A stretch of DNA of 64,000 nt from Aureliella helgolandensis (GTDB taxonomy: Bacteria; Planctomycetota; Planctomycetia; Pirellulales; Pirellulaceae), in assembly GCF_007752135.1 (NCBI RefSeq), contig NZ_CP036298.1, positions 1,860,001 to 1,924,000 on the forward strand, given 5' to 3'. The notes under the pieces were generated by a model. That model searched no databases. It worked only from the letters and a program-made list of their open reading frames with translations, and was not told where the DNA came from. A program made the translations under genes and the position numbers. This document shows, one piece after another, positions 28,811-36,378 of this stretch (its first letter is position 1; each line of letters starts with the position of its first letter).

Positions 28811-29770
28811 TTAGGTCACGGGCGTCAGATTTCTCGTTTGCCGTTCTCCCAGAAATCGAAGTTGTTCGTACAGGACTTCGATTTTCGTAGACCGATACCC
28901 GGCTTTGAGCGCGGCCCGGATCGGATTGCCAAAAATTGCTTCGACCTCGATCGGGCGGCCAGCCCGATAGTCCAAGAGCATACTGCTATCGTAGGGGACC
29001 ATCTTTCGAGTGTCTCCCAGCATTTTTTGGATGTGCTCGTCCTCCACGGCAGACCCGCAGGCGGCAGCAGCTCCTTGGACATCGCGCATCAGCGATTCCG
29101 TCAACGCACTTGCCGCTGGAGAATCCATGATCGCTCTTGTGTCCGCTTGCAAGATCACGCTCAACCCGTTGTAGGGAATGTTCCATACCAACTTTCGCCA
29201 CCGCACCGTCTGCAGATCCTCGGCCGGCTGCATGTCGATCCCTGCTTGCCGAAATTCGTCCGCCAGCTGTTGCATGCGAGGGGTGATGCTGCCCGCCAAC
29301 TTGGGCGAATACTCACCGAAAGCGATCCGCCCATAGTCGATGTGTCGAATATGCCCCGGACCTATCTTATTGCTACACAGGAAGCAGCAGCCTCCCAGGA
29401 CGTTTTCCGCCCCGACTATGCGAGCGGCATCCTCCTCGATCTGGTAGCCGTTTTGTAGAACCAGCACAAGCGTTCGCGGTCCACAGACCGCGGCCAATGC
29501 CTCTGGCAATGCATCGTTGGCGGTTGTCTTCCAGCAGACAATTGCCACATCTACTTTGGGCATATCCGCGGGGGACTGATAGACCTGAGGGGACGTGAGC
29601 AGGAAATCCCCCCCAATAGACTCCACCCGCAATCCTGCCGACTTTACCTGCTGAAAATCGCTCCGGAGCAGAAAATGAACATCTCCCACTCCAGAATTTG
29701 CAAGCATTCCACCGTAGAGCCCACCAAGGGCTCCCGTACCGAGGATGGCATAGCTAGTTTTCCGACTCAT
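28811..29770 (-). CDS. panE: 2-dehydropantoate 2-reductase (ketopantoate reductase)
   Basis: NADPH-dependent reduction of ketopantoate to pantoate in coenzyme A synthesis. 319 aa, family length. Rossmann motif ILGTGALGGLYG at the N-terminus; catalytic Lys in VCWKTTAN; NIPYNGLSV carries the conserved Asn; Glu in GRPIEVEAI fits the C-terminal substrate region. The Met at 29770 starts right before the Rossmann strand, so the upstream 29 codons are left out. Members of the family also reduce other 2-oxo acids, so the exact substrate is inferred. Confidence 0.85.
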   Translation of the reverse strand: MSRKTSYAILGTGALGGLYGGMLANSGVGDVHFLLRSDFQQVKSAGLRVESIGGDFLLTSPQVYQSPADMPKVDVAIVCWKTTANDALPEALAAVCGPRTLVLVLQNGYQIEEDAARIVGAENVLGGCCFLCSNKIGPGHIRHIDYGRIAFGEYSPKLAGSITPRMQQLADEFRQAGIDMQPAEDLQTVRWRKLVWNIPYNGLSVILQADTRAIMDSPAASALTESLMRDVQGAAAACGSAVEDEHIQKMLGDTRKMVPYDSSMLLDYRAGRPIEVEAIFGNPIRAALKAGYRSTKIEVLYEQLRFLGERQTRNLTPVT

Positions 29771-30039
29771 TAGCGGGAACACCCTGGCAAAATTGAAAAA
29801 AGAAGATGGGGAAGTTCGCTCTTGGGGTGGCAAGCATCGCATGCTCGGGCCGGACAAAATCCTGCGGGCCGCATAGGATCCACGCGATGCTCCCCAGCGT
29901 GGGGTTAGAAGAGTTATTTTAGTGGAAAACTGGCGGGATTTTTACATCTACCGGCACCTCGACAGAACTAAATTACGAGTGCTCGAGTCTTGAAAAGTAA
30001 GTTTGTAGAAAATAGAAGCGAAATGCGAGCGAAAACGCA
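29771..30039. other. intergenic, no gene seen
   Basis: Together with the tRNA promoter this makes about 300 bp between panE and tRNA-Pro. A-rich on the right. No open frame of note. Confidence 0.4.
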
Positions 30040-30068
30040 TTGCAGCAAACTCGGTCATCCGCTAAATT
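30040..30068 (+). promoter_or_regulatory. predicted sigma-70-type promoter of tRNA-Pro(TGG)
   Basis: TTGCAG at 30040-30045, 17-bp spacer, TAAATT at 30063-30068. Transcription would start about 4 nt before the tRNA. Confidence 0.5.
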
Positions 30069-30078
30069 TCTTCTCGTT

Positions 30079-30153
30079 CGGGGTGTGGCGCAGCCTGGCT
30101 AGCGCATCTGGTTTGGGACCAGAGGGTCGTAGGTTCGAATCCTATCACCCCGA
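30079..30153 (+). tRNA. tRNA-Pro (TGG)
   Basis: Complete 75-nt cloverleaf. Acceptor CGGGGTG / CACCCCG with discriminator A; D stem GCGC / GCGC; anticodon stem TCTGG / CCAGA with loop TTTGGGA giving anticodon TGG and G37; T stem GTAGG / CCTAT with loop TTCGAAT. The CCA end is not encoded. Confidence 0.95.
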
Positions 30154-30168
30154 CTTTAGGATCACAAC

Positions 30169-30203
30169 AGCCCGTCGCATTGATTTGCGACGGGCTATTT
30201 TTT
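30169..30203 (+). terminator. Rho-independent terminator of tRNA-Pro(TGG)
   Basis: 11-bp perfect stem AGCCCGTCGCA / TGCGACGGGCT, 6-nt loop, then ATTTTTT. It resembles the hairpin after the second tRNA-Pro. Confidence 0.85.
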
Positions 30204-30298
30204 GCTGAATAGCAATTTCAAATGGCTGCCTGGACGATGCCTCATGGTCAATGGAACGTGCGGCATTTCTTTATTCGGCTGAACACCGAACACAAAGC

Positions 30299-30344
30299 CT
30301 GACCCCGGCGCAGCCTTGCCGCTGACCCCGGCGCAGCCTTGCCG
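30299..30344. repeat. 23-bp tandem duplication
   Basis: CTGACCCCGGCGCAGCCTTGCCG occurs twice in direct succession in the intergenic space beside the DUF1559 gene. Confidence 0.85.
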
Positions 30345-30401
30345 GCACTAGTTTGTCAGACGAGCCCAGGATTGTAATTCGATGCAGGAAGGCAATGTCG
30401 A

Positions 30402-31439
30402 CTAATCATTGGGACCGCCCGAACGACTAAAAAGCTTGACCAATGTGTTGAAGTCAGTAGATTCGGAAAGGAATTTGACTGAACCATCCGCCATTGCGAC
30501 GTTGGCACCACCGGAATGAAGCGAATAGATGCCGGTCGAGTTCGACTGATTCACACCAACTTGGTGATGACTCATCGACCACGCGAAGGTGTTACTTGCG
30601 TTCCAGCCGGGTTGACCGGGGTAGTCTGCGTTCGGATTGTACGGAGTGACGTGCGGTTTGCCACGTAGTAGGTCAATCGGCTTCCCACCACGCTCAACCA
30701 CCGCGATCGTATTCGACAAACCATCGGTAATGTCGCTGAATTTTCCCGCTCGATAGCGTTTCAATTGTGTACCAGCGATTGTTCCGTTGCCGAAATCTGG
30801 CCATCCCCATACACCCCAGCGAAAGAAAACGGTTTCGAATCCGTTGCTTCCACTGGGGAGTGGGTTGGGCACCAAGACTTGAATCCCCGCCATCGCATCG
30901 TAATCGCTTCGAGCCGCAAAGTACGTTGTTGCAACAGGGGCGGGCGGTAGTCCAACTGGTGGCGATGCATGCGATCGCCCCGAACCCATGTTTTGTCGAG
31001 GATCGGGGCCCGACGGACAGACCAAAACCGGAACAACTGATTGAGCAATGGGTGCGTTGATTGCATCAGTTGCAAACGCCGACCAGTCAAGTGAATCTCG
31101 AAGCTTCGTCTGTTCCAAGTACGGAAGAAGCTCGACACGCCACGAATGCATATGAAAGAGATCCCACTCCTGAAGCGGATACTTTAGCGAAGTGCCGTTG
31201 TAAAGCGACGGAAGCGAACCCCGAGAAGCTTCGAAGGAATGAACCGCCTGCAATACCTGACGCTGATTGCTCTGACACTGCATTCGACGCGCAGACTCGC
31301 GAGCAGATTGCACTGCGACAAGGGTGAGCGCCAGCAGAATCCCGATGATTGCAATAACAACCACTAACTCCAACAGCGTGAATCCATTATGCCGACGCCT
31401 GCGGGGCTGGTCGTGAGAACAAAAGCCGTGCTGGTTCAT
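30402..31439 (-). CDS. DUF1559 prepilin-like protein
   Basis: Product of 345 aa. Type IV prepilin leader with [20 protein letters not shown] (cleavage before Phe, Glu at position 5), then the helix ARRMQCQSNQRQVLQAVHSFE, and a C-terminal ANVAMADGSVKFLS motif characteristic of DUF1559. Such proteins are hugely expanded in planctomycetes. They are thought to be assembled or anchored through a type II / IV pilus-like machine, but function is unproven. Start ATG at 31439. Stands alone. Confidence 0.9.
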   Translation of the reverse strand: MNQHGFCSHDQPRRRRHNGFTLLELVVVIAIIGILLALTLVAVQSARESARRMQCQSNQRQVLQAVHSFEASRGSLPSLYNGTSLKYPLQEWDLFHMHSWRVELLPYLEQTKLRDSLDWSAFATDAINAPIAQSVVPVLVCPSGPDPRQNMGSGRSHASPPVGLPPAPVATTYFAARSDYDAMAGIQVLVPNPLPSGSNGFETVFFRWGVWGWPDFGNGTIAGTQLKRYRAGKFSDITDGLSNTIAVVERGGKPIDLLRGKPHVTPYNPNADYPGQPGWNASNTFAWSMSHHQVGVNQSNSTGIYSLHSGGANVAMADGSVKFLSESTDFNTLVKLFSRSGGPND

Positions 31440-31940
31440 AAATCACCGGTTTTGCTGAAACTTCTGATTTGTCGATCGCTTAGAATGGGCACGTGTACTG
31501 CTGACATAGTACACCAGGTCATCGCGACCATCAAGTAGTGATAGCTCACATCCAGCCGAGGAGCCGAGTACCATGATTACTTCTTTCCTGATAACCCGTA
31601 CTGACCGATCGAACGTCAGGGACAGCGAACACAAAGAATCGACTTCGCGTCACCACGGCTTGTTAGAGCTTTCGGAAATCGGCATTTGCTAGCATTCGGC
31701 TGGAGCGGACTGCAAGCACTGTCCGCGCTCGTTCTCTGCGTCTCCCCGACTCCCGCGACTCTGCGTTAACTTTCCTGGGAGCATTCTCGTGCCATCCAAC
31801 AACACGTCGCTAACAGAGCCGGTAAAACTATCGCCTACAAATGGATGCGTGGCACCAATTGCGTTCCCCAATTGCGTTCCTTCATATTGAAGAAAGTGGA
31901 CAATAGAAACTGACCAACCATCTTGGAAGAGGAGTGAGCG
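31440..31940. other. intergenic region, nothing recognised
   Basis: About 500 bp between divergent genes. No coding-like frame. The right end has the AGGAG site of the lipoprotein gene at 31941. Confidence 0.4.
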
Positions 31941-32324
31941 ATGCGTTCGCGTACCGGCATGTTACTGATGTTCGTTTTGTGTCTTGGCTGCAACCGTGCC
32001 GAGGAAGCTCGTCGCAAAGCCACCCAGCATAATCTTAAACAAATCGAACTTGCTCTAAAGAATTACCACGAAACGCACGAGTCGCCTGACTCGGAGTTGT
32101 CGCACGTTATCGCCGCCGAAACCGAATACTACACGACCAGCCCACAACAGGGCCGACCACCAGATGGAAAGTTTCCGGCAGGCACGAAGGTCAGCATCGT
32201 CGAGGAGGCAGGCAGTTATGTGTTGGTGAAATCAGAGGACGGTGTCGAGGCGTATGTCGGTGCGGGTGCGGTCAAGCCCCAGGGAAACTTAGGCATGCCT
32301 GAAATCATTGATGGCAGCTGCTGA
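31941..32324 (+). CDS. small lipoprotein with DUF1559-like helix and SH3-like domain
   Basis: Product of 127 aa. The signal peptide ends in a lipobox LCLGC (Cys17), with AGGAG 7 nt before the ATG. Next to the lipid anchor, ARRKATQHNLKQIELALKNYHETH closely follows the pattern of the DUF1559 pilin helix ([18 protein letters not shown]). The C-terminal half (GTKVSIVEEAGSYVLVKS, GVEAYVGAGAV) looks like a bacterial SH3 domain. So the pilin stem seems re-anchored by a lipid and fused to a binding module. Function unknown. Confidence 0.7.
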   Translation: MRSRTGMLLMFVLCLGCNRAEEARRKATQHNLKQIELALKNYHETHESPDSELSHVIAAETEYYTTSPQQGRPPDGKFPAGTKVSIVEEAGSYVLVKSEDGVEAYVGAGAVKPQGNLGMPEIIDGSC

Positions 32325-32709
32325 ACTTGCTCGACTGAACTTTGCCCAGTCCGCAACGCCATGATCACCACCCAGTGGAAGGACGTAATCCCTTAAGATG
32401 ATTTCCAGGATCGGCTTGAGGTTCATGGTTTCTTCATCGTTGACGCATTGACACACTTTGGCCATCGCCAGATATCGATCAGTGGGAATCTGTGGCCTCG
32501 ATCGCAACGGGTTCTGGGCTGATGCGCCTACGAAGATCTCTTGCAAGTTGATTGACTTCGTCGCCGGCGATTATGGAGACATGGTCGGCGTCGATGTCGA
32601 TCACCTCAATCGGGCGACCCATGAGCTTGCCCCAGCCTAAGTCCGACCGGGAATCGGTATCAAGCGTGTAGCTGCGTCCGTTTGGATCCAACGCTCGGTA
32701 CGGACCAAC
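32289..32709 (-). pseudogene. frameshifted hypothetical gene, 5' end cut by an inverted-repeat element
   Basis: Two minus-strand frames join into one plausible protein. The first part (TTG at 32691; TLDTDSRSDLGWGKLMGRP, VIDIDADHVSIIAGDEV) stops at 32479. The continuation in another frame (IPTDRYLAMAKVCQ, ILRDYVLPLGGDHGVADW) runs to 32289. A single-base indel near 32480-32500 would explain it. Upstream the frame runs straight into the 136-bp element at 32710, so the original N-terminus was probably lost there. No family recognised. A sequencing error could mimic the frameshift. Confidence 0.5.
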
Positions 32710-32845
32710 CCGACGGGGACAGTGAATGACGCTTTTGCACGACCCGGATGCCAGCTGGCGAATGTGGCCGGGAACGCTAGCAAAGCACTTCTGCTAGCGG
32801 GCGGATTCCTCCCCACAGAAGTAGCATGCACTGTCCCCGCGTCGG
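32710..32845. mobile_element. 136-bp inverted-repeat element (MITE-like), copy 1
   Basis: Begins CCGACGGGGACAGTGAATG and ends GCATGCACTGTCCCCGCGTCGG, so the ends are inverted repeats of about 20 bp. A second copy of exactly the same length and orientation lies at 33966-34101. It carries no gene. Its right end lies 6 bp from the stop codon of the lipoprotein gene at 32852. Confidence 0.75.
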
Positions 32846-32851
32846 TCTTAC

Positions 32852-33892
32852 TCATTTGCGTTCGATCTTCTTTTCATAAAGTACGAAGTTGATCTGCGTG
32901 GCAGAGAGAATTGCGTCCTCTGGCACGGCGACAAAGGTGAACATATCGCTGTCGCAGGCAATCAACTGGCCTTGTGCATCCAGAAGCACGACGTGACCTT
33001 TCGGCCAGACAGTTTTGGTTCGTTTGATTCGTTCAAAATCGCTGTCCAGCTCCCATCCGCTGTACTGTTTGTGGACATTACCTTCTCCGTTGCTCTTCGA
33101 TAGGTCGCGTTTGCGCACATCGATAGAAAATTGATACGGTTCGACACTCTCGAACTTTAGATACGTGTTGCGATCCTTGCCGACTTGATCCACAAAGGCG
33201 ACTTTCGTCTGAAACCGAACCACCGAGTCCGCGCCTTCGGCAGTCACCACTGGCTGGACTTCGTCCAATTTTGCGACAACTTTGCTTGATCGACCGACCA
33301 TCGTGGCCGCACGTTCCGGTGAAATGGGCAAGGTTCCGATCGGCTGAGTCGACTCGTAGACGACAATCTTGAAGTGGGTTGCGGTTAGCAATCTCTCTTT
33401 CGGACCATCGATCACGAGACTAGCAAGCTGCATCGGCCGCTCGGAAGGTTCGACGTCGAGCGTTTGGTGACAGACGCCGACAACATGACCCTCTTGATTG
33501 AAAAAGGCTGCGTAATAAGCGACGTACAACGTTGAGTCCGTCTCATTGGTAATGTCGGCCAGCGGATTGATGGCCCAGTCGTCTTTCATAAAAGGTTTAC
33601 AAGTGATCCGAACGCGGTAGTGCGTTCGTCCCTTGAATTCAAATTCAAACGGCTTGGTGAAATCATGAACGGCAGGATCGAACTTGCCTTCGGCTCGCAG
33701 GACCAGTGTCGAACCGCTGTCAGCATCCGGGAGCGTCAGCTTGACATCGCTCGGCAAGTCTTCGTATGCAGCGGCGGTCGCATTGTCCGGTGAAGGCACG
33801 ACAGCGACGGCATCGTCGGGCTGGCGGCATCCACCGAACAGTAGGATGCCCAAAAGCAGAATGCAAATTTTGATTGAAGGATTCGCGTTCAT
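32852..33892 (-). CDS. hypothetical lipoprotein
   Basis: Product of 346 aa, no recognised family. The signal peptide ends in LLFGGC (lipid Cys22), with GGAAG before the ATG at 33892. The rest is beta-rich and acidic, with two similar-looking halves: FKGRTHYRVRITCKPF in the first, and LKFESVEPYQFSIDV with FTFVAVPEDAIL in the second. This suggests two immunoglobulin-like or FxLYD-like domains, but that is inference. The gene is flanked on both sides by copies of the 136-bp element, so it may have moved as a cassette. Confidence 0.75.
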   Translation of the reverse strand: MNANPSIKICILLLGILLFGGCRQPDDAVAVVPSPDNATAAAYEDLPSDVKLTLPDADSGSTLVLRAEGKFDPAVHDFTKPFEFEFKGRTHYRVRITCKPFMKDDWAINPLADITNETDSTLYVAYYAAFFNQEGHVVGVCHQTLDVEPSERPMQLASLVIDGPKERLLTATHFKIVVYESTQPIGTLPISPERAATMVGRSSKVVAKLDEVQPVVTAEGADSVVRFQTKVAFVDQVGKDRNTYLKFESVEPYQFSIDVRKRDLSKSNGEGNVHKQYSGWELDSDFERIKRTKTVWPKGHVVLLDAQGQLIACDSDMFTFVAVPEDAILSATQINFVLYEKKIERK

Positions 33893-33965
33893 CAGGTCAC
33901 TTCCAAGGGATCGCTTGAGTCAAAAACGACAGGCGGTTGTTTTCGTTACGGTCCGCAGCATTGAA

Positions 33966-34101
33966 CCGACGGGGACCGTGCTTGACATTGTAGCGCAATC
34001 CGGATGCTAGCTGGCGAGTGGAGCCGGGAACGCTAGCAAACCACTTCTCCTACCAGGCGGATTCCTCCCCACCGAAGTAGCATGCACTGTCCCCGCGTCG
34101 G
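33966..34101. mobile_element. 136-bp inverted-repeat element (MITE-like), copy 2
   Basis: Same length, ends and orientation as copy 1 at 32710. The shared core includes GGATGC, AGCTGGCGA, CCGGGAACGCTAGCAAA and GCGGATTCCTCCCCAC. It lies 73 bp upstream of the lipoprotein start and may carry or disturb its promoter. Confidence 0.75.
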
Positions 34102-34156
34102 TCCCTGTCCCCGCGACGGTCCCCGCGACGGTCCGTCCTCGCGTCGGTCCGTCCTC
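34102..34156. repeat. short repeats of the element terminus
   Basis: Directly after copy 2, several 12-16 bp variants of CCCCGCGACGGT / CCTCGCGTCGGT follow one another, resembling multiplied copies of the element end. Confidence 0.7.
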
Positions 34157-34315
34157 AAAGCCAAACCGTATTCGAAGTTTTAGACACCGTCAAAATGTTT
34201 CTGCACCCACTCGCCGACCAGCGACGTGCGATCAATCAATTGGGAATTTCGAATACGCTGAAGGCGTTAAACAACCGAGCCCAGAGTAAGCGATTCGAAC
34301 GTCAGCCGTTAACGC

Positions 34316-34344
34316 TTCAATCGTAGGGATCCGCATGCTACAAT
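34316..34344 (+). promoter_or_regulatory. predicted sigma-70-type promoter of the second tRNA-Pro
   Basis: TTCAAT at 34316-34321, 17-bp spacer, TACAAT at 34339-34344; the tRNA begins 22 nt after the -10 box. The -35 match is moderate. Confidence 0.45.
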
Positions 34345-34366
34345 AGTTGTTGGCTCACACCAACAT

Positions 34367-34441
34367 CGGGGCGTGGCTCAGCTTGGTAGAGCGTCTCCGT
34401 TCGGGGCGCGGAGGTCGCAAGTTCAACTCTTGTCGCCCCGA
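34367..34441 (+). tRNA. tRNA-Pro (CGG), irregular anticodon arm
   Basis: 75 nt. Acceptor CGGGGCG / CGCCCCG with discriminator A, D stem GCTC / GAGC and T arm GCAAG-TTCAACT-CTTGT are regular. The anticodon region has one base more than standard: CTCCG, TTCGGGG, CGCGGAG. With loop TTCGGGG (anticodon CGG, G37) the 3' strand gives a C-C mismatch. A perfect CTCCG / CGGAG stem would need a 9-nt loop. A GGG reading with loop TCGGGGC is also possible but breaks the T33 rule. It may be functional, mischarged or a pseudo-tRNA. Confidence 0.75.
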
Positions 34442-34450
34442 CTTTCAATT

Positions 34451-34491
34451 AAAAAACAGCTCGTCGCATTCAATTGCGGCGAGCTGTTTTT
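34451..34491 (+). terminator. Rho-independent terminator of the second tRNA-Pro
   Basis: Stem AACAGCTCGTCGCA / TGCGGCGAGCTGTT (14 bp, one G-T pair) with 6-nt loop, flanked by A-run and T-run, so it could work in both directions. Shares the GTCGCA core with the first tRNA-Pro terminator. Confidence 0.85.
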
Positions 34492-34722
34492 CGTTCCATC
34501 GCAACGGTTTTGGGGTTGATTTGCATTTTGGGGATTCAAGTCAAATGTGCAGCCGGACTTAGCGCGGCGCGGCTGTTGTCGGCAAAGGGCTGCAATTCAT
34601 ACAGCAGGCTAGTCAACAGCGGATCAGATCGGAGCTGTCCGGCGGCGCCTCAAGAAATCCAGGAGTACAGGATTGGGCGAAAAAATTTGCGTTAAGTTCA
34701 CTGTCACTGCGGTGTGTACTCC

Positions 34723-35457
34723 TCAGTTCGACGCACCACCATCGGCACGAATGTGTTGTCCCGTAACCCAGGCCGCGTCGTCGCTGGCCAGGAACGAAAC
34801 GACTGCGGCGATGTCATTGGGATGACCGAGTCGCTTGAACGGAGAGAGGTTGCGAAAAAACTCCTTCCGTTCTTCGTCACTTCCGGCAAACATGCCAGGC
34901 TCGGTGGCCCCGGGACGGACACTGTTCACGGTGATTCCCCTGGTCCCCAGTTCGTGTGATAGCGAAACAAGCATCGCGTCGATTCCCGCTTTTGTCGCTG
35001 AATATGCGCCGGTTCCCATACGGGGGCGTTCAGCTAGTTGCGAAGAAACAAAAATCAGCCTTCCACCGTCGCTCAGGCGTCGTGCGGATTCGCGAAGGGT
35101 CAAGAAGGCACCGACAAGGTTAACTGCTACCAGTTTCTTAAAATCAGCCAACTCTACTTGCTCTATCGGGCCGCCACCGCCGATTCCCGCGTTTGCCACC
35201 ACGACATTCAACCCGCCAAATTCGTCGGACGCGAATTCAAATAAGTTTCTGATCTCATCTTCGTCCGTAATGTCTGCCGAGCGCAAAACCGCAACGCCTC
35301 CGGAGTCGGTAATCTCCCGGACAACTCTTTCTGCGGATTGCCGGTCGTTTCCGTAGTGAACGACCACGCGATATCCGTCACGAGCTAGTCGCTTCGAAAT
35401 CTCGCTGCCGATGCCCCCGGATCCACCAGTGACAATTGCGGTTCGATTACTGGACAT
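34723..35457 (-). CDS. short-chain dehydrogenase/reductase, FabG-like
   Basis: NAD(P)-dependent oxidoreductase of 244 aa, classical SDR length. TGGSGGIG binds the cofactor; NAG is at residues 89-91; catalytic Ser138/139, Tyr152 and Lys156 sit in FVSSQ and AYSATK; the C-terminal ADGG is typical. An HYGND segment after beta-2 suggests NADPH. Start ATG at 35457 is preceded by GAGAGACC; the frame extends 19 codons upstream without support. Substrate unknown; as a lone SDR it need not be in fatty-acid synthesis. Confidence 0.85.
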   Translation of the reverse strand: MSSNRTAIVTGGSGGIGSEISKRLARDGYRVVVHYGNDRQSAERVVREITDSGGVAVLRSADITDEDEIRNLFEFASDEFGGLNVVVANAGIGGGGPIEQVELADFKKLVAVNLVGAFLTLRESARRLSDGGRLIFVSSQLAERPRMGTGAYSATKAGIDAMLVSLSHELGTRGITVNSVRPGATEPGMFAGSDEERKEFFRNLSPFKRLGHPNDIAAVVSFLASDDAAWVTGQHIRADGGASN

Positions 35458-35467
35458 GAATGGTCTC

Positions 35468-35773
35468 TCAAAATTCATAGTGAAATTGCGGTCCGGTGTT
35501 GCCTGCTTCGTCACGCTTGAGACAATGCTCGCAAATCAGTGCGAAGGTCACGCCCTCCCACACATTTCTGTTAGTTGCATCTGGCACTGATTCGTACTTT
35601 TGAAGTTTCACTCTGACGCAACCTGTCCTATTCCATTCCGGATTTCGGTCGAGGTCTTGTGAGTGCGTGAATAGCGCAGACCGTTTTCGCTCGGATTCAC
35701 AATGCAGTTCAGGTAATTTACTGCCGGCATAATTGTAGAAGCGGCAACGATTGCCGCACAAATAAAAAGGCAA
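35468..35773 (-). CDS. possible small Cys-containing protein
   Basis: TTG-started frame of 101 codons ending 10 bp before the SDR start. It reads as protein in places (VRVKLQKYESVPDATNR, VTFALICEHCLKRDEAG) and has CxxxC and CxxC pairs that could bind metal. No ATG start, no family recognised, codon use less biased than its neighbours. May be a gene, a fragment or chance. Confidence 0.35.
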   Translation of the reverse strand: MPFYLCGNRCRFYNYAGSKLPELHCESERKRSALFTHSQDLDRNPEWNRTGCVRVKLQKYESVPDATNRNVWEGVTFALICEHCLKRDEAGNTGPQFHYEF

Positions 35774-35823
35774 GCGTTAGAAACGCCTGCAGATTAAAAT
35801 CCTCTGTACTGCTGATGCTCGGC

Positions 35824-36378
35824 TCATCTACTTCTCTGTTTTGTGTAAGCCAATTGCATGAATTTCGTTTCCTCGCCGCCTTTGAGGGTGATGTACATGG
35901 TCATCACACGTTTCCCATCCTTATAGACGGTGGTCAATCTGTGTTTGGCTGGGTTTCCGTCCATGCCAGGTGCCATTCCGACAAGTGTCATTGTTTTTTT
36001 TTCTTTATCGTACTCACCCGTCATGTGCATCATTCCAGGACTCAATGAATCCACCCAAGTTCCAACGTATTTTTTCGCCTCGGCGTCATAGCCCGTACTC
36101 CCGTGCCCTTTGAATTGTAATCCCAACATTTCGCCCTCAAAGTTGCTGATCAGCCAAAAGTCGCCCAGCATCCTGTTGGATTCAGTGCCTTGGGTGACTT
36201 CAGGCGTGCCACTTGCGTAGTTGGTGATTTCAACATCCCACTCGCCGGCATCGTCTCTAAGAATCTCGTATTCGGGGCCAGCAGTTGGAATCTGAGCAAC
36301 CACGCTGGATGCCATGAGTCCGCATTGAAGAATCGCGAAACCGAATGCGAAGGTAAATAATTTGAGTGAATTTTTCAT
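35824..36378 (-). CDS. secreted DUF1579 protein
   Basis: Product of 184 aa. Signal peptide MKNSLKLFTFAFGFAILQCG...VVAQ with AGGA before the ATG at 36378; the 39-codon upstream extension is rejected. GEWDVEITNYASG, FWLISNFEGEMLG, FKGHGSTGYDAEAKKYVGTWVDS and MTGEYDKEKKTMTLVG are the typical DUF1579 strands, forming a lipocalin-like barrel. Ligand unknown. Related in style to the three barrel proteins at 42.7-45.4 kb. Confidence 0.85.
   Translation of the reverse strand: MKNSLKLFTFAFGFAILQCGLMASSVVAQIPTAGPEYEILRDDAGEWDVEITNYASGTPEVTQGTESNRMLGDFWLISNFEGEMLGLQFKGHGSTGYDAEAKKYVGTWVDSLSPGMMHMTGEYDKEKKTMTLVGMAPGMDGNPAKHRLTTVYKDGKRVMTMYITLKGGEETKFMQLAYTKQRSR

Noticed and set aside
28436-29458. 340-codon plus-strand frame
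   Set aside because: Starts in the 202-bp repeat and runs antisense through ketopantoate reductase; no homology seen.
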